From positions 72,403,533-72,467,532 of the forward strand of contig CM054120.1 of assembly GCA_028673005.1 (NCBI GenBank): a stretch of 64,000 bases of DNA, given 5' to 3'. This DNA is from Tanypteryx hageni (taxonomy: Eukaryota > Arthropoda > Insecta > Odonata > Petaluridae). Positions 20,951-35,181 of this stretch are shown here, in pieces. The position numbers were made by a program, and so were the translations under genes. The notes below the pieces were generated by a model that ran no database searches, was not told the origin of the DNA, and saw nothing but the letters and a program-made list of their open reading frames with translations. Numbering within the stretch: the stretch's first letter is position 1; every line of letters starts with the position of its first letter.

Positions 20951-22839
20951 CGTGCTCAGGGAACCTTAAAAATTGCATTTCCGTTGAAATCTCGAACTCG
21001 ATTTTTTTCATGAAAACAAAATTTTATATTTCGTAAATGGAGAAAGTAATAATTCGGGCGCCTTCTCTTTCGTACTAAGGTGTTCAAAGCACACTCTCCT
21101 TACACATAAAGAGTAATAACGACAATAAAATCTCAGGGTTTAACAATGAAACGTTAGGCAAGGCAACATATCATTGCAAAACTTAAAATTTTCCAAAAAA
21201 TATGATTTAAAAGTATAACTTGAGCGATTTGGAAACGAAATCAAACATCGACGATAAGAACAAAAATTTTTGTTTATTTTTCTTTAAAATAGTCCCTGTC
21301 TGAAGATAGTATGTCAGTTAATTCAAATTTAATTTTGCAAAAGAAAAAAACGCCAGTAAGTGAAACATGTAAATGTTAAGTGTTCGCACGAAAAAATTAA
21401 ACTATCAAGTCGTACCCTCAAAAACTTTTGCGAATTCAGTCAGAAATCTGCATGTTTAACCGAGCAGTCACACTTAGTTCGGAGAATGATTTATCTTGAA
21501 ATTACCTACGACTCGGCTATGAAAATGTGGTTCACTCAATAATGAAGTGAGACGAAATGATGATGGATGTAACATCAATTTAACTCAATTAATTATAAAA
21601 AAGATATAGCGCTTTACATCTCGTGCATTCCGTGAGCCAAAACGACTTCTTTTTTCGGTGTTTGACGTGGAATATACGGAAATTCCTATCAAGTAGAAAG
21701 TAATGGAAGTAGAAACTCTGCAAAAGTTTTTCTTTTACTTTTTAAACGCATATATCTCGATTGTTTTTTAAATTTGGGGCTTGTCATTTTCGCTATTTCC
21801 GTTATACAACAAATATTATCAAACCTGAGAATTTGAAGAAGCCGATGAAATCGTTCATTCAAAATTCGTAAATCCACTCGTACATCCACTATTAGAACAA
21901 ATTACCCCGCGAGTTTGCTTCAGCCCTGGCCAAACAATCCCTCACTTGGACAAAAAAACAATTCCATGGGCCTGCTCACCCTATCATCACGATGCAAGAA
22001 TGAGAATTATATAACAATGGCGAATTTTAATAGTACGTTCAAACGATTGCCCAAACGCGGAATAATCTTTGTTAACTCCGGTCGATATGCACGAATAAGT
22101 CGTATTTTATACAATAATAAATCTTGAAGGCTGAGGTAGAGTCACAACAGGAATAGGTACAGAGTCCCCGACAGACATAATATTCCCGTAGATATGAAGT
22201 TAAAATTCTGTCTGCCGCGAAAGTGGCGCCGCTGAAATTGTAAATATACATTTGGAAATGACATACATTCACCACCGATGTCATTTTACGATTTTAACCC
22301 AGAAAACTCAACATACAAGTAACGGATACCATTAAATTATTATTGCCGCTTATTTGTATTTATTTATTCTATTTTGAACCCGCAGATGTTATTTTTCGAT
22401 ATTTTCCTCACAAATTTAGCAATAATGCAACATCCACAATTTATTTGCTGTTATCGGAACAAAGCTAATATTAATCCATCACGGATAGTTGGTGGTGAAT
22501 AATATACTACGTGTTTCTTGTAAATCCGTGTTTTAATCGTGATTTGAGTGTAACAGTACGATACACAGATCAAGAGAAAAGTGTTTTGAAATGAATCCGA
22601 TTAAGGATGTTATGGTGAAATATCAAGCAATATTGAAGAGTGAGTGTGAGATGCCAACCTCATCAACTCAACCCGGGAGGCTGAGGAAGACACTGGGAAT
22701 CTCCTAAAGCAAAGTAGGAATTGGGATGAAGAAGACGAATAATATGAATGAAGATCAACGCAATCCAAGCCGAGGGGGAGGATCGAAGTGAACGTGGAAA
22801 GGAAACCAACCTAAGCTGGGAGCCGAAGAATCTCCTAAA

Positions 22840-25800
22840 GCTAAACCAACATAATTGGAATGCATAAATTGCGGGGAAAGCGGATGCTTTTATTGTTCAA
22901 GATAGAAGTTTAAATCAGAAGCATAAGCTTAAGGTAGTACCGTTTTTTGGCGGTAGGAGCGCAAATGGAATGGTGGGGTGTTAACAGGATATTCCAATAA
23001 TAATATTCGTGGTTATTCCTCCACGAATTGTATCATTAGGAAGAGGAATTCCAGCAATTTCTTGATCCGCTTCATCACCGAGCATTGTCCTAACTATTGC
23101 ATGGCCCGCAGGCGAAATAAATGACTCAGCTATAGTTTGAGGCTTACTTTTTTTAGCTATGATTTCTGCTACCTGATCAGAAGCAACTTGAACTCTCTCA
23201 GACACCTGCACGTTTTTTTCGAAGTAACTCGCTTGTTTAGAATGCTGTTCCATCAACCTTTTGAAATAGTTGAAATCTTTTCCTTCAAGGTTAACATGTA
23301 TTGTGGTGAAATGTAGTTTCAATTTTCTGGGAACGGCTTCGTTCGATATATTCTCACCGCACACAACACACATTGGAATAGGACAATCTTTATCTCCACA
23401 CAAAGAAAAGCCCAGATTCAAATAACTGACCAAATACTTGCGAGAAAACTTAGGAATCTTACTTAGCTTTGCCTTGCTCGAACTGGGTTTTTCCTAAATA
23501 TGTTATCCATATTTATCACCTTTAGGTTTCCTTGTAATAAATCTGTCGATTTTTACGGGCGCAACATTTATAATTTTAAAAAATGATAATTGGATTAAAC
23601 AACAAAAATCACACAGTATTCTTCCAACGGTAATACACAAAAAACTTAATAAAAAATTATTTTATACAGAATAAATTCACGAAACATACATTCACAAACA
23701 CCAAATTGTAGTATTAGCCGGCCGCGAATCTTGGCTAGTACTGAGTTGATAGAGGAATGCGCCAGAGTCGCGGACATCCAGGGATGTGAACACAGGCGTA
23801 GCATGCTACGTCATCGTAGAGACTTAGAGATCAACGATGACCAATTATGTGTTTATGACTCAAGCACAAGAGATTCGATCACTATGACAATTCTAACAAC
23901 GTTGCTGCCAGGCTTACTGTTTACGCGCATTCCAAAGCAGTGATACTTTTTGACTGGATTTATTTAATCTTAATATTTTGTGTTAGTTTCTTTGTTAAAA
24001 CTGTGTCGGTGGAAGACGTGCAGATTTTCTCTTCAAAATCTCGCGGCACACTTGGAAATGTTCGCGGTAAACCAGTGTGCCGCGGCACACAGGTTGAGAA
24101 CCACTGGTGTAGGTGTAGCAGCTAAATTTTTTATTTTTTAAAATAACCCCCCCACAATGTATTATATGGGAAAATGCTTCGAAAAAACATTATAGAAAAA
24201 TAAATTTTCTATAACTTTTATTCCAGTATGTTGTTACATTTATAAAATATTAAAATAAACGGATAAGGGATAAGAGTAAACACATACTTCTGTATGACCG
24301 ATATTTACCAAAAACAAATCAGTACTTTTTCCTTTAGCAGAAATGTCGAATATTAAATTTCATATTGATCTGGTTAATAGTTTTTTAGTTAGAGCACCCA
24401 CAAAATCCCGGTCACAGAGACACACACAGATACACCCACAAACACACACACAGGCACACACACAGACACACACATAGACACACACACATACAGGGACACA
24501 CCCAAAAACAAGATCGAGAATCCGCTACTGCGTATATAGAGAAAGTAAAAAACGTAAGGGACAATAGTAAACACATGACCGATATTTACCAAAAACTAAT
24601 CAGCAATTTTTCCTTTAACAAAAATGTCAAATATAAAATTTCATGAAATTGATAGAATGATATGATCCGAAGATCCTATGCAGACAGGCATAAGCTGTGA
24701 AAGTTGGAACAATTTTTGAAACGAGAAGAAAAAATTAAAATTTCATCTTGATCTGGTTAATAGTTTTTTAGTTAGAGCACCCACAAAATCCCGGTCACAG
24801 AGACAAACACAAACCCACACACAGACACACTCACAGGCACACACACAGACACACACAGATACACCGACAGACATGCACACAGACACACACACACACATAC
24901 AGGGACGCACCCACAAACATAATCGAGAAAATAGTTTTAATGTATTTTCCTTTAAATCTCGAATTCGATTTTTTTTATGAAAAAAATGTTTCCGCTACTT
25001 CGTATATAGAGAAATTAAAAAAAGGAAAGCGACAAGAGTAACAATCCACTTCCGGTTATCCGATTTTTACCAAACAATTATCAGTTCTTTTCCCTTTAAC
25101 AAAAATGTAAAATAAGAAATTTCCCGTTATAATGATCAATAGTTTTGGAGTTACAGAGCCCACAAAATTCCAGTCACAGACACACCCGCAGACATCGTCC
25201 AGAAATAGTCAAAACGTGCTCAGGGGACCTTAAAAGTTAAATTTCCGTTGAAATCTCGAACTCGTTTTTTTCATGAAAACAAAATTTTATGTTTCGTAAA
25301 TGGAGAAAGTAATAATTCGGGCGCCTTCTCTTTCGTACTAAAGTGTTCAAAGCACACTCTCCTTACACATAAAGTGTAATAACGACAATAAAATCTCAGG
25401 GTTTAACAATGAAACGTTTGGCAAGGCAACATATCATTGCAAAACTTAAAATTTTCCAAAAAATATGATTTAAAAGTATAACTTGAGCGATTTCTAAACG
25501 AAATCAAACATCGACGATAAGAACAAAAATTTCTGTTTATTTTTTTTAAAATAGTACCTGTCTGAAGATAGTATGTCAGTTGATTCAAATTTAATTTTGC
25601 AAAAGAAAAAAACGCCAGTAATTGAAAAATGAAAATGTTAAGTGTTCGCACGAAAAAATTAAACTATCAAGTCGTACCCTCAAAAACTTTTGCGAATTCT
25701 GACAGAAATCTGCATGTTTAACCGAGCAGTCACACTTAGTTCGGAGAATGATTTATCTTGAAATTACCTATGACTCGGCTATGAAAATGTGGTTCACTCA

Positions 25801-27101
25801 ATAATGAAGTGAGACGAAATGATGATGGATGTAACATCAATATAACTCAATTAATTATAAAAAAGATATAGCGCTTTACATCTCGTGCATTCCTTCAGCC
25901 AAAACGACTTCATATTTCGGTGTTTGACGTGGAATATACGGAAATTCCTATCAAGTAGAAAGTAATGGAAGTAGAAACTCTGCAAAAGTTTTTCTTTTAC
26001 TTTTTTAAACGCATATATCTCGATTGTTTTTTAGAGTTGGGGCTTGTCATTTTCGCTATTTCCGTTATACAACAAATATTATCAAACCGGAGAATTTGAA
26101 GAAGCCGATGAAATCGTCCATTCAAAATTCGTAAATCCACTCGTACATCCACTATTAGAACAAATTACGCCGCGAGTTTGCTTCAGCCCTGGCCAAACAA
26201 TCCCTCACTTGGACAAAAAAACAATTCCATGGACCTGCTCACCCTATCATCACGATGCAAGAATGACAATTATATAACAATGGCGAATTTTAATAGTACG
26301 TTCAAACGATTGCCCAAACGCGGAATAATCTTTGTTAACTCCGGTCGATATGCACGAATAAGTCGTATTTTATACAATAATAAATCTTGAAGGCTGAGGT
26401 TGAGTCACGACAGGAATAGGTAATAGTCCCCGACAGACATAATATTCACGTAGATATGAATTTCAAATTCTGTCTGCCGCGAAAGTGGCGCCGCTGAAAT
26501 TGTAAATATACATTTGGAAATGACGTACATTCACCACCGATGTCATTTTACGATTTTAACCCAGCAAACTCAACATACAAGTAACGGATACCAATAAATT
26601 ATTATTGCCGCTTATTTGTATTTATTTATTCTTTTTTGAACCCGCAGATGTTATTTTTCGATATTTTCCTCACAAATTTAGCAATAATGCAACATCCACA
26701 ATTTATTTGCTGTTATCGGAACAAAGCTAATATTAATCCATCACGGATAGTTGGTGGTGAATTATATACTACGTGTTTCTTGTAAATCCGTGTTTTAATC
26801 GTGATTTGAGTGTAACAGTACGATACACAGATCAAGAGAAAAGTGTTTTGAAATGAATCCGATTAAGGATGTTATGGTGAAATATCAAGCAATATTGAAG
26901 AGTGAGTGTGAGATGCCAACCTCATCAACTCAACCCGTGAGGCTGAGGAAGACACTGGGAATCTCCTAAATCAAAGTAGGAATTGGGATGAAGAAGACGA
27001 ATAATATGAATGAAGATCAACGCAATCCAAGCCGAGGGGGAGGATCGAAGTGAACGTGGAAAGGAAACCAACCTAAGCTCGGAGCCGAAGAATCTCCTAA
27101 G
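22840..27101 (+). repeat. Macrosatellite unit 3
   Basis: Full unit, 4262 bp; CA tracts 24419-24503 and 24802-24912. Its second half shares private variants with unit 5 (for example TTAAAAGTTAAATTTCC at 25230 and 33331, and a missing base in AACTCGTTTTTTTCATG), marking the left side of an 8.1-kb duplication. Confidence 0.96.
22981..24106 (-). mobile_element. hAT 5' fragment with longest BED reading, unit 3
   Basis: This copy has the longest transposase reading, 150 codons from 23433 to 22981, because the codon after DQVA is GAA (Glu) and not TAA. The finger C22, C25, H41, H46 is intact. It continues EIIAKKSKPQTIAESFISP, TMLGDEADQEIAGIPLPNDT and stops after TIRGGITTNIIIGISC. In full hAT proteins the P-L-S-N-D-T-I-x-R-R-I block at this point leads into the DDE/RNase H fold, so only the DNA-binding and linker part is kept. 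Position 1 is TTG, not ATG, and the upstream ATG is out of frame, so translation is doubtful. Palindrome at 24075-24090. Confidence 0.88.
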
Positions 27102-30100
27102 GCTAAACCAACATAATTGGAATGCATAAATTGCGGGGAAAGCGGATGCTTTTATTGTTCAAGATAGAAGTTTAAATCAGAAGCATAAGCTTAAGGTAGT
27201 ACCGTTTTTTGGCGGTAGGAGCGCAAAAGGAATGGTGGGGTGTTAACAGGATATTCCAATAATAATATTCGTGGTTATTCCTCCACGAATTGTATCATTA
27301 GAAAGAGGAATTCCAGCAATTTCTTGATCCGCTTCATCACCGAGCATTGTCCTAACTATTGCATGGCCCGCAGGCGAAATAAATGACTCAGCTATAGTTT
27401 GAGGCATAATTTTTTAGCTATGATTTATGCTACCTGATCAGAAGCAACTTGAACTCTCTCAGACACCTGCGCGTTTTTTTCGAAGTAACTCGCTTGTTTA
27501 GAATGCTGATCCATCAACCTTTTGAAATAGTTGAAATCTTTTCCTTCAAGGTTAACATGTATTGTGGTGAACTGTAGTTTCAATTTTTTGGGAACGGCTT
27601 CGTTCGATATATTCTCACCGCACACAACACACATTGGAATAGGACAATCTTTATCTCCACACAAAGAAAAGCCCATATTCAAATAACTGACCATATACTT
27701 GCGAGAAACCTTAGGAATCTTACTTAGCTTTGCCTTCCTCGAACAGTGTTTTTCCTAAATATGTTATCCATATTTAAAACCTTTAGGTTTTCTTGTAATA
27801 AATCTGTCGATTTTTACGGGCGCAACATTTATAATTTTAAAAAATGATAATTGGATTAAACAACAAAAATCACACAGTATTCTTCCAACGGTAATACACA
27901 AAAACTTAATAAAAAATTATTTTATACAGAATAAATTCACGAAACATACATTCACAAACACCAAATTGTAGTATTAGCCTGCCGCGAATCGTGGCTAGTA
28001 CTGAGTTGATAGAGGAATGCGCCAGAGTCGCGGACATCCAGGGATGTGAACACAGGCGTAGCATGCTACGTCATCGTAGAGACTTAGAGATCAACGATGA
28101 CCAATTATGTGTTTATAACTCAAGCACAAGAGATTCGATCACTATGACAATTCTAACAACGTTGCTGCCAGGCTTACTGTTTACGCGCATTCCAAAGCAG
28201 TGATACTTTTGACTGGATTTATTTAATCTTAATATTTTGTGTTAGTTTCTTTGTTAAAACTGTGACGGTGGAAGACGTGCAGATTTTCTCTTCGAAATCT
28301 CGCGGCACACTTGGGAAATGTTCGCGGTAAACCAGTGTGCCGCGGCACACAGGTTGAGAACCACTGGTGTAGGTGTAGCAGCTAAATTTTTTGTTTTTTA
28401 AAATAACTCCCCAACAATGTATTATATGGGAAAATGCTTCGAAAAAACATTGTAGAAAAATAAAATTTCTATAATTTTATTCCAGTATGTTGTTACATTT
28501 ATAAAATATTAAAATAAACGGACAAGGGACAAGAGTAAACACATACTTCTGTATGACCGATATTTACCAAAAACAATTCAGCACTTTTTCCTTTAGCAGA
28601 AATGTCGAATATTAAATTTCATATTGATCTGGTTAATAGTTTTTTAGTTAGAGCACCCACAAAATCCCGGTCACAGAGACACACACAGATACACCCACAA
28701 ACACACACACAGGCACACACACAGACACACACATAGACACACACACATACAGGGACACACCCAAAAACATGATCGAGAATCCGCTACTGCGTATATAGAG
28801 AAAGTAAAAAAAGTAAGGGACAAGAGTAAACACATGACCGATATTTACCAAAAACTAATCAGCAATTTTTCCTTTAACAAAAATGTCAATTATAAAATTT
28901 CATGAAATTGATAGAATGATATGATCCGAAGATCCTATGCAGACAGGCATAAGCTGTGAAAGTTGGAGCAATTTTTGAAACGAGAAGAAAAAATTAAAAT
29001 TTCATATTGATCTGGTTAATAGTTTTTTAGTTAGAGCACCCACAAAATCCCGGTCACAGAGACAAACACAAACCCACACACAGACACACACAGGCACACA
29101 CATAGACACACACAGATACACCGACAGACATGCACACAGACACACACACACATACTGGGACACACCCACAAACATAAGCGAGAAAATAGTTTTAACGTAT
29201 TTTCCTTTAAATCTCGAATTCGATTTTTTTTATGAAAAAAATGCTTCCGCTACTTCGTATATAGAGAAATTAAAAAAAGGAAAGCGACAAGAGTAACAAT
29301 CCACTTCCGGTTATCCGATTTTTACCAAACAATTATCAGTTCTTTTCCCTTTTACAAAAATGTTTAATAAGAAATTTCCCGTTATAATGATCAATAGTTT
29401 TGGAGTTACAGAGCCCACAAAATTCCAGTCACAGACACACCCGCAGACATCGTCCAGATATAGTCAAAACGTGCTCAGGGGACCTTAAAAATTGCATTTC
29501 CGTTGAAATCTCGAACTCGATTTTTTTCATGAAAACAAAATTTTATATTTCGTAAATGGAGAAAGTAATAATTCGGGCGCCTTCTCTTTCGTACTAAAGT
29601 GTTCAAAGCACACTCTCATTACACATAAAGTGTATTAACGACAATAAAATCTCATGGTTTAACAATGAAACGTTAGGCAAGGCAACATATCATTGCAAAA
29701 CTTAAAATTTTCCAAAAAATATGATTTAAAAGTATAACTTGGGCGATTTCGAAACGAAATCAAACATCGACGATAAGAACAAAAATTTTTGTTTATTTTT
29801 CTTTAAAATTGTACCTGTCTGAAGATAGTATGTCAGTTGATTCAAATTTAATTTTGCAAAAGAAAAAAACGCCAGTAAGTGAAAAATGAAAATGTTAAGT
29901 GTTCGCACGAAAAAATTAAACTATCAAGTCGTACCCTCAAAAACTTTTGCGAATTCAGTCAGAAATCTGCATGTTTAACCGAGCAGTCACAGTTAGTTCG
30001 GAGAATGATTTATCTTGAAATTACCTACGACTCGGCTATGAAAATGTGGTTCACTCAATAATGAAGTGAGACGAAATGATGATGGATGTAACATCAATTT

Positions 30101-31349
30101 AACTCAATTAATCCCATACTATTATTACAATTGTAAATTCCGTCAGCCAAAACGACTTCTTATTTCGGTGTTTAACGTGGAATATACGGAAATTCCTATC
30201 AAGTAGAAAGTAATGGAAGTAGAAACTCTGCAAAAGTTTTTCTTTTACTTTTTTAAACGCATATATCTCGATTGTTTTTTAGAGTTGGGGCTTGTCATTT
30301 TCGCTATTTCCGTTATACAACAAATATTATCAAACCGGAGAATTTGAAGAGGCCGATGAAATCGTCCATTCAAAATTCGTAAATCCACTCGTACATCCAC
30401 TATTAGAACAATTTACGCCGCGAGTTTGCTTCAACCCTGGCCAAACAATCCCTCACATGGACAAAAAACAATTCCATGGGCCTGCTCACCCTATCATCAC
30501 GATGCATGAATGACAATTATATAACAATGGCGAATATTAATAGTACGTTCAAACGATTACCCAAACGCGGAATAATCTTTGTTAACTCCGGTCGATATGC
30601 ACAAATAAGTCGTATTTTATACCATAATAAATCTTGAAGGCTGAGGTGGAGTCACGACAGGAATAGGAACATAGTCCCCGACAGACATAATATTCACGTA
30701 GATATGAAGTAAAAATTCTGTCTGCCGCGAAAGTGGCGCCGCTGAAATTGTAAATATACATTTGGAAATGACGTATATTCACCACCGATGTCATTTTACG
30801 ATTTAAACCCGGCAAACTCAACATACAAGTAACAGATACCATTAAATTATTATTGCCGCTTATTTGTATTTATTTATTCTATTTTGAACCTGCAGATGTT
30901 ATTTTTCGATATTTTCCTCACAAATTTAGCAATAAAGCAACATCCACAATTTATTTGCTGTTATCGGAACAAAGCTAATATTAATCCATCACGGATAGTT
31001 GGTGGTGAATAATATACTACGTGTATCTTGTAAATCCGTGTTTTAATCGTGATTTGAGTGTAACAGTACGATACACAGATCAAGAGAAAAGTGTTTTGAA
31101 ATGAATCCGATTAAGGATGTTATGGTGAAATATCAAGCAATATTGAAGAGTGAGTGTGAGATGCCAACCTCATCAACTCAACCCGGGAGGCTGAGGAAGA
31201 CACTGGGAATCTCCTAAAGCAATGTAGGAATTGGGATGAAGAAGGCGAACAATATGAATGAAGGTCAACGCAATCCAAGCCGAGGGGGAGGATCGAAGTG
31301 AACGTGGAAAGGAAACCAACCTAAGCTGGGAGCCGAAGAATCTCCTAAA
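27102..31349 (+). repeat. Macrosatellite unit 4
   Basis: Full unit, 4248 bp; CA tracts 28678-28762 and 29061-29167. The first 2.2 kb recur almost exactly in unit 6 at an offset of 8080 bp. At about 30113-30141 a block differs in sequence from all other units, where the usual TATAAAAAAGATATAGCGC is replaced by CCCATACTATTATTACAAT. Confidence 0.96.
27243..28366 (-). mobile_element. hAT 5' fragment, unit 4
   Basis: BED reading 27694-27425 begins with ATG. Here the first zinc-binding His is Gln (KKLKLQF), so the finger is broken. TAA after DQVA. Palindrome 28335-28350. Identical in these traits to unit 6. Confidence 0.88.
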
Positions 31350-34300
31350 GGTAAACCAACATAATTGGAATGCATAAATTGCGGGGAAAGCGGATGCTTT
31401 TATTGTTCAAGATAGAAGTTTAAATCAGCAGCATAAGCTTAAGGTAGTACGGTTTTTTGGCGGTAGGAGCGCAAATGGAATGGTGGGGTGATAACAGGAT
31501 ATTCCAATAATAATATTCGTGGTTATTCCTCCACGAATTGTATCATTAGAAAGTGGAATTCCAGCAATTTCTTGATCCGCTTCATCACCGAGCATTGTCC
31601 TAACTATTGCATGACCCTCAGGCGAAATAAATGACTCAGCTGTAGTTTGAGGCATAATTTTTTTAGCTATGATTTATGCTACCTGATCAGAAGCAACTTG
31701 AACTCTCTCAGACACCTGCACGTTTTTTTCGAAGTAACTCGCTTGTTTAGAATGCTGTTCCATCAACCTTTTGAAATAGTTGAAATCTTTTCCTTCAAGG
31801 TTAACATGTATTGTGGTGAAATGTAGTTTCAATTTTCTGGGAACGGCTTGGTTCGATATATTCTCACCGCACACAACACACATTGGAATAGGACAATCTT
31901 TATCTCCACACAAAGAAAAGCCCAGATTCAAATAACTGACCATATACTTGCGAGAATCCTTAGGAATCATACTTAGCTTTGCCTTGCTCGAACTGGGTTT
32001 TTCCTAAATACGTTATCCATATTTATCACCTTTAGGTTTCCTTGTAATAAATCTGTCGATTTTTACGGGCGCAACATTTATAATTTTAAAAAATGATAAT
32101 TGGATTAAACAACAAATATCACACAGTATTCTTCCAACGGTAATACACAAAAAACTTAATAAAAAATTATTTTATACAGAATAAATTCACGAAACATACA
32201 TTCACAAACACCAAATTGTAGTATTAGCCTGCCGCGAATCTTGGCTAGTACTGAGTTGATAGAGGAATGCGCCAGAGTCGCGGACATCCAGGGATGTGAA
32301 CACAGGCGTAGCATGCTACGTCATCGTAGAGACTTAGAGATCAACGATGACAAATTATGTGTTTATGACTCTAGCACAAGAGATTCGATCACTATGACAA
32401 TTCTAACAACGTTGCTGCCAGGCTTACTGTTTACGCGCATTCCAAAGCAGTGATACTTTTTGACTGGATTTATTTAATCTTAATATTTTGTGTTAGATTC
32501 TTTGTTAAAATTGTGTCGGTGGAAGACGTGCAGATTTTCTCTTCGAAATCTCGCGGCATACTTGGGAAATGTTCGCGGTAAACCAGTGTGCCGCGGCACA
32601 CAGGTTGAGAACCACTGGTGTAGGTGCAGCAGCTAAATTTTTTATTTTTTAAAATAACCCCCCTTCGAAAAAACATTGTAGAAAAATAAATTTCCTATAA
32701 CTTTTATTCCAGTATGTTGTTACATTTATATAATATTAAAATAAACGGACAAGGGACAAGAGTAAACACATACTTCTGTATGACCGATATTTACCAAAAA
32801 CAAATCAGCACTTTTTCCTTTAGCAGAAATGTCGAATATTAAATTTCATATTGATCTGGTTAATAGTTTTTTAGTTAGAGCACCCACAAAATCCCGGTCA
32901 CAGAGACAAACACAAACCCACACACAGACACACACACAGGCACACACATAGACACACACAGATACACCGACAGACATGCACACAGACACACACACACATA
33001 CAGGGACACACCCACAAACATAATCGAGAAAATAGTTTTAACGTATTTTCCTTTAAATCTCGAATTCGATTTTTTTTATGAAAAAAATGCTTCCGCTACT
33101 TCGTATATAGAGAAATTAAAAAAAGGAAAGCGACAAGAGTAACAATCCACTTCCGGTTATCCGATTTTTACCAAACAATTATCAGTTCTTTTCCCTTTAA
33201 CAAAAATGTAAAATAAGAAATTTCCCGTTATAATGATTAATAGTTTTGGAGTTACAGAGCCCACAAAATTCCAGTCACAGACACACCCGCAGACATCGTC
33301 CAGAAATAGTCAAAACGTGCTCAGGGGACCTTAAAAGTTAAATTTCCGTTGAAATCTCGAACTCGTTTTTTTCATGAAAACAAAATTTTATGTTTCGTAA
33401 ATGGAGAAAGAAATAATTCGGGCGCCTTCTCTTTCGTACTAAAGTGTTCAAAGCACACTCTCCCTACACATAAAGTGTAATAACGACAATAAAATCTCAG
33501 GGTTTAACAATGAAACGTTAGGCAAGGCAACATATCATTGCAAAACTTAAAATTTTCCAAAAAATATGATTTAAAAGTATAACTTGAGCGATTTCTAAAC
33601 GAAATCAAACATCGACGATAAGAACAAAAATTTCTGTTTATTTTTCTTTAAAATAGTACCTGTCTGAAGATAGTATGTCAGTTGTTTCAAATTTAATTTT
33701 GCAAAAGAAAAAAACGCCAGTAAGTGAAAAATGAAAATGTTAAGTGTTCGCACGAAAAAATTAAACTATCAAGTCGTACCCTCAAAAACTTTTGCGAATT
33801 CTGACAGAAATCTGCATGTTTAACCGAGCAGTCACACTTAGTTCGGAGAATGATTTATCTTGAAATTACCTACGACTCGGCTATGAAAATGTATTTCACT
33901 CAATAATGAAGTGAGACGAAATGATGATGGATGTAACATCAATTTAACTCAATTAATTATAAAAAAGATATAGCGCTTTACATCTCGTGCATTCCTTCAG
34001 CCAAAACGACTTCATATTTCGGTGTTTGACGTGGAATATACGGAAATTCCTATCAAGTAGAAAGTAATGGAAGTAGAAACTCTGCAAAAGTTTTTCTTTT
34101 ACCTTTTTAAACGTATATATCTCGATTGTTTTTTAGAGTTGGGGCCCTTCATTTTCGCTATTTCCGTTATACAACAAATGTTATCAAACCGGAGAATTTG
34201 AAGAAGCCGATGAAATCGTCCATTCAAAATTCGTAAATCCACTCGTTCATCCACTATTAGAACAAATTACGCGGCGAGTTTGCTTCAGCCCTGGCCAAAC

Positions 34301-35181
34301 AATCCCTCACTTGGACAAAAAAACAATTTCATGGGCCTGCTCACCTTATCATCACGATGCAAGGATGACAATTATATAACAATGGCGAATTTTAATATTA
34401 CGTTCAAACGATTTTCCAAACGCGGAATAATCTTTGTTAACTCAGGTCGATATGCACGAATAAGTCGTATTTTATACAATAATAAATCTTGAAGGCTGAG
34501 GTTGAGTCACGACAGGAATAGGTAATAGTCCCCGACAGACATATTATTCACGTAGATATGAATTTAAAATTCTGTCTGCCGCGAAAGTGGCGCCGCTGAA
34601 ATTGTAAATATACATTTGGAAATGACGTACATTCACCACCGATGTCATTTTACGATTTTAACCCAGCAAACTCAACATACAAGTAACGGATACCATTAAA
34701 TTATTATTGCCGCTTATTTGTATTTATTTATTCTATTTTGAACCTGCAGATGTTATTTTTCGATATTTTCCTCACAAATTTAGCAATAATGCAACATCCA
34801 CAATTTATTTGCTGTTATCGGAACAAAGCTAATATTAATCCATCACGGATAGTTGGTGGTGAATAATATACTACGTGTTTCTTGTAAATCCGTGTTTTAA
34901 TCGTGATTTGAGTGTAACAGTACGATACACAGATCAAGAGAAAAGTGTTTTGAAATGAATCCGATTAAGGATGTTATGGTGAAATATCAAGCAATATTGA
35001 AGAGTGAGTGTGAGATGCCAACCTCATCAACTCAACCCGGGAGGCTGAGGAAGACACTGGAAATCTCCTAAAGCAAAGTAGGAATTGGGATGAAGATCAA
35101 CGCAATCCAAGCCGAGGGGGAGGATCGAATTGAACGTGGAAAGGAAAGCAACCTAAGCTGGGAGCCGAAGAATCTCCTAAA
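31350..35181 (+). repeat. Macrosatellite unit 5 (short)
   Basis: Shortest unit, 3832 bp. Only one main CA tract remains (32904-33013); the distance from hAT terminus to this tract is 287 bp against 695 in unit 4, so one CA module (about 380 bp) is missing, plus about 28 bp near 32659. Recombination between neighbouring modules explains the loss. Confidence 0.95.
31491..32617 (-). mobile_element. hAT 5' fragment, unit 5
   Basis: BED reading 31970-31674 (98 codons, from IPKDSRKYMVSYL) keeps all four finger residues; ISNQAVP differs from ISNEAVP elsewhere. The second part, 31655-31425, is separated by the TAA. Palindrome 32586-32601. Confidence 0.88.

Larger units (their letters stand above)
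18566..22839 (+). repeat. Macrosatellite unit 2
   Basis: Full unit, 4274 bp. It serves as a map: coding-like block tail 18566-18706, hAT fragment 18707-19832, CA modules about 19975-20950 with tracts at 20144-20228 and 20527-20647 and a short degenerate third tract near 20905-20930, then about 1.6 kb of unit-specific AT-rich sequence, and the MNPIKDV block from 22591. Confidence 0.96.
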
